This document shows positions 1-5,225 of a stretch of 6,065 bases of DNA, in pieces. Both the position numbers and the translations under genes were made by a program. Source of the DNA: Acidobacteriota bacterium (lineage in GTDB: Bacteria; Acidobacteriota; Terriglobia; UBA7540); NCBI GenBank assembly GCA_021827255.1, contig JAKAWO010000194.1:1-6065 (forward strand), given 5' to 3'. Within the stretch, counting starts at the first letter, position 1, and each line of letters starts with the position of its first letter. The notes under the pieces are model-generated. The model saw only the letters and a list, made by a program, of their open reading frames with translations. It was not told the DNA's origin and did not search any database.

Positions 1-177
1 TTCCGATCTGTAAACGTAGGCGGAGTGCCCGTCGCTCGCCAAAAGCGATTCCACTTCGCGGCGCAAATCGTTGTCCGCGCCGCAGGCTCCTTTCAGAAAC
101 GCCGCCCGCCCGCTGCCCTCGAGTTCCAGCGCCGCGTGGTACAACCGCTCGATCTGCCGCCAGCGCTCAGGAGTCAC
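1..177 (-). CDS. N-terminus of probable Ser/Thr protein kinase (partial)
   Basis: Only the first 59 codons are present; the gene runs off the left edge. Translation from a GTG at 177 begins MTPERWRQIERLYHAALEL and continues through a GRAAFLKGAC segment and an LRREVESLLAS segment. This short helical N-terminal stretch is what I recall preceding the kinase domain in many acidobacterial Hanks-type Ser/Thr kinases. The kinase domain itself would lie outside the window, so the function is inferred from the leader alone. The GTG is chosen because the ATG just upstream (188-186) meets a stop within six codons in its own frame, while the GTG frame gives the family-like start. A GGGGA purine run sits about 8 nt upstream. 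It is transcribed in the same direction as pcm but separated from it by 182 bp, so it probably has its own promoter. Other proteins from this phylum sharing such a leader, including regulators or TPR proteins, remain possible. Confidence 0.6.
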   Translation of the reverse strand, partial: MTPERWRQIERLYHAALELEGSGRAAFLKGACGADNDLRREVESLLASDGHSAYVYRSE

Positions 178-185
178 GATTCATC

Positions 186-197
186 CCCGCATGCGGG
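186..197. repeat. 12-bp perfect palindrome at kinase start
   Basis: CCCGCATGCGGG is its own reverse complement and lies 9 bp upstream of the GTG start of the edge gene. Its right half, read on the minus strand, overlaps the GGGGA that would serve as ribosome binding site. As RNA it could fold only a 4-bp stem with a CATG loop. It could be an operator or may be chance in GC-rich DNA. Confidence 0.25.
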
Positions 198-293
198 CAG
201 AAGCCCAATGCTAGAGCCCCTGCGCCGAGCGACGAACGGATTACATACAGGCCGAATTTACTCCCTGCGAATGTCCCCATCCGAGATGCCCTG

Positions 294-299
294 ATTATA
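294..299 (-). promoter_or_regulatory. Candidate -10 box for the kinase gene
   Basis: A perfect TATAAT reads on the minus strand at 299-294 inside the 182-bp pcm/kinase spacer. The predicted transcript would start near 287, giving a leader of about 110 nt before the GTG. No good -35 is seen at 16-18 bp, so this is a -10 match only. The rest of the spacer (178-359) shows no gene and no clear pcm terminator. Confidence 0.35.
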
Positions 300-359
300 C
301 TCTCGTTCGGCGGTTTCTACCGGAGCCGCGGGTGGGACATTTGGGTGGGGCGCGCAATT

Positions 360-1028
360 TCAGTTAGGGCGGATCTTTTCGGGCCAGGCTTGTTTGCCGA
401 CCAGTGGGACGAACTGGCAGGGGTCGAGGTCGCGGCGAGCGAGCTCGCCACCACGCTTGAAGATGAGCTGGAGGATCTGCTGATGAAGGTCGCCGATGGG
501 GATCACGAGCCGGCCACCTTCGGCGAGCTGATCGAGGAGGGGCGGGGGCACGCGAGGAGAGCCGGCGGTGACGAGGATAGCGTTGTAGGGCGCGTCGGGC
601 GGATAGCCCTCGCTGCCGTCGCCGGTCACGACGTGAACGTTCGGGTAGCCCAGGCGGCGTAGGCGGTCGCGGGCGCATTGGGCGAGCGAGGGATTGCGTT
701 CGATGGTGACCACGCTCGCGCCCAGTTCGGCCAATATGGCCGCTTGGTAACCCGAGCCCGCGCCGATCTCGAGCGCCTTGTCTCCCGCGAGGATGCGGGC
801 GGCAGCGGTCATGGAGGCGACCATGTAAGGCTGCGAGATGGTTTCTGATTCGCCAATCGGCAAGGGGCGGTCGTCATAGGCGGCGGCGCGCTGCTCAGGA
901 GCGACAAACTCATGGCGTGGCACCTTGAGCATTGCCGCAAGCACCCGTTCGTCCCGGATGCCGCGGCGGCAGAGTTGCTGCTCCACCATGGCTCGACGCT
1001 GAAGGCTGAAGGCGGGATTCTGTTCCAT
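360..1028 (-). CDS. pcm: Protein-L-isoaspartate O-methyltransferase
   Basis: This 222-residue cytoplasmic enzyme transfers a methyl group from S-adenosylmethionine to L-isoaspartyl residues formed by ageing of Asp and Asn, starting their repair to normal aspartate. The family signature TISQPYMVA is at residues 63-71, with the active-site Ser at 65. The SAM-binding glycine loop ALEIGAGSGYQ is at 85-95, GDGSEGYP follows at 137-143, then LVTAGSPRVPPPLLDQL at 152-168 and the C-terminal FVPLVG at 206-211. Length fits the family; E. coli Pcm is 208 residues, and the extra length is a few residues at each end. The ATG at 1028 has no visible Shine-Dalgarno; an internal ATG at codon 14 also lacks one and lies nearer the E. 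coli start, so the exact start is slightly uncertain. The gene ends with TGA. It is divergent from thiF across 65 bp. Confidence 0.95.
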   Translation of the reverse strand: MEQNPAFSLQRRAMVEQQLCRRGIRDERVLAAMLKVPRHEFVAPEQRAAAYDDRPLPIGESETISQPYMVASMTAAARILAGDKALEIGAGSGYQAAILAELGASVVTIERNPSLAQCARDRLRRLGYPNVHVVTGDGSEGYPPDAPYNAILVTAGSPRVPPPLLDQLAEGGRLVIPIGDLHQQILQLIFKRGGELARRDLDPCQFVPLVGKQAWPEKIRPN

Positions 1029-1076
1029 GAGAGCCGGGCGAAGCGGCCGCCCCGCGGCCTCGAACCTCGCTCAAGG

Positions 1077-1083
1077 TATAATA
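1077..1083. promoter_or_regulatory. Symmetric -10 element shared by pcm and thiF
   Basis: TATAATA lies in the 65-bp divergent spacer. On the plus strand TATAAT (1077-1082) is a perfect -10; a start 7-9 bp downstream would fall at about 1089-1091, only 3-5 nt before the thiF ATG. On the minus strand the same bases read TATTAT (1083-1078), a one-mismatch -10 for pcm with a leader of about 43 nt. The -35 regions are poor: TTTCGG at 1106-1101 for pcm and nothing recognisable for thiF. Bidirectional promoters built on symmetric -10 elements are known in bacteria; use of this one is inferred. Confidence 0.5.
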
Positions 1084-1093
1084 GAACCACTCC

Positions 1094-2107
1094 ATGAGTT
1101 CCGAAAGATACTCCCGGCAAATCCTCTTTGCGCCGATCGGCCGCCAAGGGCAGGAGCGCCTGGCGCGGGGCGGGGTGGTGATCGTTGGCTGCGGGGCGCT
1201 GGGGACGGTCCAGGCGTCGCTCGTGGCGCGGGCGGGCGTCGGGCGGCTGCGGCTGGTGGACCGCGACTACGTGGAGGAGAGCAACTTGCAGCGGCAGTTT
1301 CTCTTTGACGAGGAAGACGCCGCGCGGCGCCTGCCGAAAGCCGTGGCGGCGGAGCGGAAACTGAGAAGCGTCAATTCCGAGATTCAGATCGAGGGCGTTG
1401 TGGCGGACCTCACGGCGCGGAACGCGGAAGAACTGGTACGAGGCTTCAACCTTATTCTGGACGGCACGGATAATTTTGAGACCCGGTATCTTTTGAACGA
1501 CCTTTCGCTCAAGCTCCGCATTCCGTGGATTTACGGAGCGGTGGTCGGCAGCCAAGGAGTGACGATGACCGTGCTTCCCGGCCGCACGGCGTGCCTGGCC
1601 TGCGTGCTGCCAAAGCCCCCGCAAGGCGCGCAGGAGACCTGCGACACGGTGGGCGTGATCGGAAGCGCGGCCGCGTGGACGGCGTCGCTCGAAGCGACCG
1701 AAGCGCTGAAGATTCTGCTAGGGCGCGAAAACGAATTGCACGGCACCCTGCTTTCCTACGACATCTGGAAAAACCGGGGTCAGCGGATTCGGCCTCAGCG
1801 CGACGCGGAGTGTCGGGCTTGCGGCCAAGAGGATTTCGCCTATTTGCGGGATGCGGCAAGCCATCCGACCGTGTTGTGCGGGCGGAATGCCGTCCAAATC
1901 CGGCCAGCGGAACCGCGGGCGCTAGACTTGGCGGAGCTGCGAAAGCGGCTGGAGGCGGTCGGGAGCGTGCGCGGCAATGAATATCTTCTTCAGTGCCGCC
2001 TGGAACCATGTGAAATGACCGTCTTCGCCGACGGGCGGGCGATCTTCAAAGGCACCGATCAGGAGAGCGTGGCGCGCGGATTGTACGCGAGATACATCGG
2101 AAGTTGA
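1094..2107 (+). CDS. thiF: ThiF-type sulfur-carrier adenylyltransferase
   Basis: This 337-residue E1-like enzyme of the ThiF/MoeB/HesA superfamily would adenylate the C-terminal Gly-Gly of a small sulfur carrier, most likely ThiS of thiamine thiazole synthesis. The opening RYSRQILF gives Arg8. The nucleotide loop GCGALG is at 32-37, SNLQRQ at 63-68 gives Arg67, and PKA at 81-83 gives Lys82. DGTDNFETR follows at 123-131 with Asp126. Zinc cysteines form two pairs, C167/C170 and C240/C243. ETCDTVGVIG at 181-190 holds the candidate catalytic Cys183. The last 80 or so residues, starting PTVLCGRNAVQIRP (258-271), resemble from memory the C-terminal extension of Bacillus-type ThiF rather than the rhodanese domain of MoeZ-like proteins. 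No thiS, thiG or moa gene is in the window, so the partner is inferred; a MoeB role is the main alternative. The start matches the family but has no Shine-Dalgarno, fitting a near-leaderless mRNA. Confidence 0.88.
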   Translation: MSSERYSRQILFAPIGRQGQERLARGGVVIVGCGALGTVQASLVARAGVGRLRLVDRDYVEESNLQRQFLFDEEDAARRLPKAVAAERKLRSVNSEIQIEGVVADLTARNAEELVRGFNLILDGTDNFETRYLLNDLSLKLRIPWIYGAVVGSQGVTMTVLPGRTACLACVLPKPPQGAQETCDTVGVIGSAAAWTASLEATEALKILLGRENELHGTLLSYDIWKNRGQRIRPQRDAECRACGQEDFAYLRDAASHPTVLCGRNAVQIRPAEPRALDLAELRKRLEAVGSVRGNEYLLQCRLEPCEMTVFADGRAIFKGTDQESVARGLYARYIGS

Positions 2108-2165
2108 GCGCCGGCAGGCCCCCCGTCCGAGCCTCCGGAGTCACCGATCGCCCAAGATCCCAATC

Positions 2166-2186
2166 GTCGCCGTCGGCGGTTTTATT
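2166..2186 (+). terminator. thiF: Weak candidate intrinsic terminator after thiF
   Basis: CGCC-gtc-GGCG (2168-2178), extendable by two G-T wobble pairs, is followed by GTTTTATT, about 60 bp after the thiF stop. The stem is short, so efficiency is doubtful. It overlaps the TAA stop (2184-2182) of the convergent coiled-coil gene. Confidence 0.35.
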
Positions 2187-3060
2187 GCACTCTCTCCGCG
2201 CGCGAAGCCAAATCGGTGGCGCTCTTCGGGGTGCTGACATAACCTGTAATTCTGTTCTTGTCCACTTCGTTCACGACCACTTCATCGAAGCTCCGGGAAC
2301 CGCGCATCAGAAAGAAGATCGGCTCGTCAATCGTCCGATTTTTCTTTTCGATAACCATGTCATCCACCAGAAGGTTGACGTTGAAGCGGTGGTGCTTGAC
2401 GTTGGTCTTCTTCAGGGTCAAGCCGATGGCGCCGACGCGGGCCGGGCGGTTGCGGAGAAGGGTGAATTCATAGTAGTTGCGCTGACCGAGCTTGATGAGC
2501 TGCTCGAGCTCGCGGTGATTGCGGGCGATGAGGGTTCCGAAACGGCTTTTGGTCATTCCGTAATCGCTGGCCAGCGTGCTGACATTCTGCTGAGTGGTGT
2601 GGAGGTCGGACTTCGTGGAAGAGACATCCTGGTTGAGCGCGGCAACCTGCTCCTGGTCAGCTTTGCGGGAGATTTCATTTTGCAGGTTGCTGACTTGCTT
2701 GGCTTGCTGCTTCTCAAGGCGAGCGACCAGGAGGCGGGCACGATGAAGTTCAACGCTCTGGGTGCCAACGCGGTGGGCGGCATCGTCGAGGCTCTCCTGG
2801 ACGGCCCTGAGCTGCTGGTCGTCGTTTTGTTCGACGCTCAAAAGCTTAGTGGACAGGTCGGCGGTGAGCTGGGTGCGGGTTTGGTCTTGCTGCGCGTGGA
2901 ACGACTTGCGCATCGCGGCCATCTCGCTGAACGAATAAATCTCACCGATGAACAACGCCGCCAAAATCGCGAAGATCGCGACCGTTTACGAGCTTCCCGA
3001 AGAACTCTCGGGCGGAATCAACGTAGGGGCTTCCTGACTTCCGGCTTGATCCATCGTCAT
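2182..3060 (-). pseudogene. Membrane-anchored coiled-coil protein, interrupted by TAA
   Basis: The natural start is ATG at 3060, behind a strong ribosome binding site. The frame reads a polar N-terminus rich in Ser, Pro and Glu (residues 1-24) and then meets TAA at 2988-2986. The same frame continues without another stop to TAA at 2184-2182, for 293 codons in all. After the stop come one transmembrane segment (TVAIFAILAALFIGEIYSF, 26-44), a long Gln/Leu-rich helical coiled-coil region (about 45-200), and a charged, probably beta-rich C-terminal domain (about 205-280, ending GYVSTPK near 272-278). The expected topology is N-in with coiled coil and C-domain outside the cytoplasm. The family looks like an uncharacterised one I associate with Acidobacteriota; no function is assigned. 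The protein is fully in frame on both sides of the stop, so a nonsense mutation or sequencing error fits best. Readthrough, or reinitiation at TTG 2964 with a clipped membrane segment, is less likely. Confidence 0.7.
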
Positions 3061-3068
3061 GGGTTGTT

Positions 3069-3077
3069 CCTCCTCTT
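3069..3077 (-). promoter_or_regulatory. Strong ribosome binding site for coiled-coil gene
   Basis: AAGAGGAGG reads on the minus strand, ending 8 nt before ATG 3060. It is the best Shine-Dalgarno in the window and fixes the natural start at 3060, upstream of the internal TAA, rather than at the TTG at 2964, which has none. Confidence 0.8.
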
Positions 3078-3146
3078 AATTCCTGCCAGGGGCCAGTCAT
3101 CCGCTCGGACGGCGAGGGATGCTGAGGCGCGGTGCAGCACGGCAAA

Positions 3147-3162
3147 GGCCAATGGGATGCCA
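3147..3162 (-). promoter_or_regulatory. Possible sigma-54-type promoter
   Basis: The minus strand reads TGGCATCCCATTGGCC, with the GG-N10-GC spacing of a -24/-12 promoter. The -24 half (TGGCAT) is good but the -12 half is TGGCC rather than TTGCW. The start would fall about 75 nt before ATG 3060. No enhancer site or sigma-54 activator gene is visible. The rest of the 221-bp spacer (3061-3281) holds no gene and no clear terminator for glmU. Confidence 0.2.
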
Positions 3163-3281
3163 TGTAAACTATTGAAAGGAATATGGCGAAATGGATTTTG
3201 CATCCTCGAAGGACGTGGCCTGACAGCAGTTCCTACCTTGCGGGATGTAAGAAATTCAGTGAGGCGTGTGGACCCGAGCAA

Positions 3282-5045
3282 CTACGATTCTGCCCTGGAA
3301 TGGAAGCCGGCGATGGCGCTCGGCTCATCCGGGCAGATTTCAAGGGCGCGGTTCAAGCGGGCGGTTTCCAGAATGGTCATCACCCTGGCGGGGATGGCGG
3401 CGAGCTTGAATTCTCCGCGGGCTTTGCGAAAAGCCGTGAGGGCCGCTACGAGAGACCCAAGCCCGGTGCTATCCACATAGGTGATCCTGCCCATATTGAC
3501 CAGAACGCGGCGATGCCCCGAACCTAGAAGGTGGCGGATTTTCAGGTGGAATTCCTCCACCGGAGCACCCATGATGAGCGGGCCGGCCAAATCTAGAATG
3601 GTGACGTCGCCGGAGGCGCGCTGGCTGAGTTGGAAATCAGTAAAGGCGGGGCGGCGCTCCGCATGCACGGACGGGGCCCATCCCTCTTTGTTGACTTGGC
3701 GAGCGCGGCCCAAGGCAAGCGCTTCCGGTGGCACATCGTCCGTGATGGTTGAGCCGGCACCCACATAGGCGCCGCGGCCGATGGTCACTGGGGCCACGAT
3801 CATCGTTCCGCTGCCGATGAACGCACGGTCGTCAATGGTCGTGGTGTTCTTGCGCTCACCGTCGTAGTTGCAGGTTACGGTTCCCGCGCCGACGTTCACA
3901 TCGTGGCCGAGCACCGCGTCCCCGAGGTAAGCCAGGTGCCACGCTTTGGTGCGGCGCCCGATCCGCGATTTTTTGACTTCCACGAAGTTCCCAACGCGCG
4001 CTTCCGGCAGGAGAACGGCGCCGTCGCGCAGATGGGCGAACGGCCCGATAATGACATCGGAGGCGATGTCGCACCCGGTAATCATCGAATAAGGGCGCAC
4101 GGTCACCCGGTCACCCAGCGTCGAGTCGGCAATCGTGCATCCCAGCCGCAGGGCGCAGTGGCTCCCGACGGCCGTCGCGCCCAGCAGGCTGACGCCCGGT
4201 TCAAGGATGGAATCCGCGCCCACGCGGACGTCCCCGTCAATGTAGGTGGTGTCCGGGTTGACAATCGTCACCCCCTCGCGCATCAGATTTTCGGCCTTCC
4301 GCGCGCGGAGGATCTTTTCAGCTCGCGCCAGATCCAACCTGTCGTTGATGCCAAGCACCTGGGCACTCTCTTCAACCGGGAAGGCGACGACTGTTTCTCC
4401 GTGGCGGCGGAAGAGAGGGACCAAGTCTGTCAGCAGATATTCCTTCTGCGGGTTGTCGCGGGTGAGCTGGCCGAGGTGATTGAGCAGGGGGCGGCGGTCG
4501 AAGCAAATGATGCCGCTGCTGACCTCGCGGATTCTTTTCTGGGCGGCAGTGCAGGCGCTTTCCTCCACGATGGCTCGAACTCGAGATCCCCCGGCGGGCG
4601 CGCGCAGCACGCGGCCATAGCCATGAGGGTTGTCCAGGCGGGTGGTCAGCACAGTGGCCGCGGCCGTGGCGCGGAGATGCGCCCGGGCCAGCTCGAGAAG
4701 GGTTTCGGAACGAAGCAGTGGAGCGTCGCCCACCAAGACCATCACCGCGGCGCTGGAAGAGCGCTCGAGTTCGCGCCGCGCGGCCAGCAAGGCGTGGCCC
4801 GTTCCGAATGGCTGCTTCTGCACGATGAAGCGCAACCCAGGCCGCTCAAACTTCGTGCGGACCTGCTCCCCCTGGTGGCCGATGACCATGTACGTCTGCT
4901 CCGGGCCGGCGGCCAAGGCGGCGCGCAGCGCGTACTCGCCGAGAGGCATCCCGGCCAGATGATGCAGAACCTTTGGATAACTGGATTTGAAGCGCGTGGC
5001 CTTACCTGCGGCCAGGATGAGGGCGGTAAAACGCTGATTCGGCAT
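3282..5045 (-). CDS. glmU: Bifunctional GlmU fused to a C-terminal STAS domain
   Basis: This 587-residue protein makes UDP-GlcNAc for peptidoglycan and lipopolysaccharide by acetylating glucosamine-1-phosphate and then uridylylating it. Residues 1-240 are the uridylyltransferase: LAAGKATRFKSSYPKVLH (11-28), QKQPFGTGHA (76-85), Asp107, GYGR (142-145), Glu161 and Asn234. Residues about 260-455 are the left-handed beta-helix acetyltransferase. From Arg340 to Arg447 the E. coli catalytic residues align at a constant +7 offset: Arg340, Lys358, His370 (base), Tyr373, Asn384, Asn393, Lys399, Arg447. GlmU normally ends near GRARQVNKEGW (446-456; E. coli has 456 residues). Here a short linker leads to a STAS domain (about 468-585) with GDVTILDLAG (479-488) and VDSTGLGSL (524-532), whose Ser526 matches the phosphorylated Ser of SpoIIAA and RsbV. 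The start at 5045 is preferred over an in-frame start at 5129 because AAGGAG precedes it and the family begins here. The gene ends with TAG. Confidence 0.93.
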   Translation of the reverse strand: MPNQRFTALILAAGKATRFKSSYPKVLHHLAGMPLGEYALRAALAAGPEQTYMVIGHQGEQVRTKFERPGLRFIVQKQPFGTGHALLAARRELERSSSAAVMVLVGDAPLLRSETLLELARAHLRATAAATVLTTRLDNPHGYGRVLRAPAGGSRVRAIVEESACTAAQKRIREVSSGIICFDRRPLLNHLGQLTRDNPQKEYLLTDLVPLFRRHGETVVAFPVEESAQVLGINDRLDLARAEKILRARKAENLMREGVTIVNPDTTYIDGDVRVGADSILEPGVSLLGATAVGSHCALRLGCTIADSTLGDRVTVRPYSMITGCDIASDVIIGPFAHLRDGAVLLPEARVGNFVEVKKSRIGRRTKAWHLAYLGDAVLGHDVNVGAGTVTCNYDGERKNTTTIDDRAFIGSGTMIVAPVTIGRGAYVGAGSTITDDVPPEALALGRARQVNKEGWAPSVHAERRPAFTDFQLSQRASGDVTILDLAGPLIMGAPVEEFHLKIRHLLGSGHRRVLVNMGRITYVDSTGLGSLVAALTAFRKARGEFKLAAIPARVMTILETARLNRALEICPDEPSAIAGFHSRAES

Positions 5046-5050
5046 CCAAT

Positions 5051-5056
5051 CTCCTT
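5051..5056 (-). promoter_or_regulatory. glmU: Ribosome binding site of glmU
   Basis: AAGGAG reads on the minus strand 5 nt before ATG 5045. It selects this start over the longer in-frame reading from 5129, which would add 28 residues not found in the family. Confidence 0.75.
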
Positions 5057-5100
5057 GTTCTGTCGCTGCTGAGCGTGGGGTTGACTTGCACGATGCCTCC

Positions 5101-5129
5101 AATCTACAGCCCTTTCCACCGCCAGGCAA
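5101..5129 (-). promoter_or_regulatory. glmU: Candidate sigma-70 promoter for glmU
   Basis: On the minus strand TTGCCT (5129-5124) and TAGATT (5106-5101) are separated by exactly 17 bp; each matches its consensus at four of six positions. Transcription would start near 5094, leaving a leader of about 48 nt. This supports glmU as a transcription unit separate from the upstream GMC gene. Confidence 0.45.
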
Positions 5130-5149
5130 GCGCTCGCCGGACCGAGCGC
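5130..5149. other. Perfect 7-bp inverted repeat next to the glmU -35
   Basis: GCGCTCG (5130-5136) and CGAGCGC (5143-5149) flank a 6-nt loop. On the plus strand it is followed by GTTTT, the layout of an intrinsic terminator, but no plus-strand gene leads into it. On the minus strand only TTG follows, so it is a poor terminator for the GMC gene. It directly abuts the candidate -35 of glmU, so an operator role is equally possible. Confidence 0.45.
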
Positions 5150-5225
5150 GTTTTCCGGAGCCAGGTCTCGGCCGGTTAGTGGTTCCTCGGGGGATGTACG
5201 TCTGGATCAGGCTCGGCGGCGGAGC

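Noticed and set aside
240..245. TGTAAT as an alternative -10 for the kinase gene
   Set aside because: It has one mismatch and no -35 at 16-18 bp; the perfect TATAAT at 299-294 is better.
809..1624. Minus-strand open frame of 271 codons across thiF and pcm
   Set aside because: It overlaps two clearly identified genes in other frames and shows no domain of its own.
2986..2988. TAA reassigned to a sense codon in this organism
   Set aside because: The same gene ends at a TAA (2184-2182), and the other genes end normally with TGA or TAG. One internal TAA is not evidence for a changed code.
3193..3215. Hairpin CGTCC-TTCG-GGATG type after glmU as its terminator
   Set aside because: The stem is about 6 bp with a wobble pair, and neither strand has a T-run after it.
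2104..3480. Long plus-strand open frame of 458 codons opposite the coiled-coil gene
   Set aside because: It runs antisense to the coiled-coil gene and the STAS end of glmU, has no recognisable family and a composition that mirrors the opposite strand. The minus-strand frame has the membrane segment, coiled coil and strong ribosome binding site.
3903..5072. Plus-strand open frame of 389 codons opposite glmU
   Set aside because: It is a shadow of glmU, whose motifs are unmistakable on the minus strand; long antisense frames are expected in GC-rich DNA.
5046..5129. Longer GlmU start adding 28 residues
   Set aside because: The extension is low-complexity and not family-like, and it covers the candidate promoter. 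The ATG at 5045 has AAGGAG upstream and matches where GlmU proteins begin.
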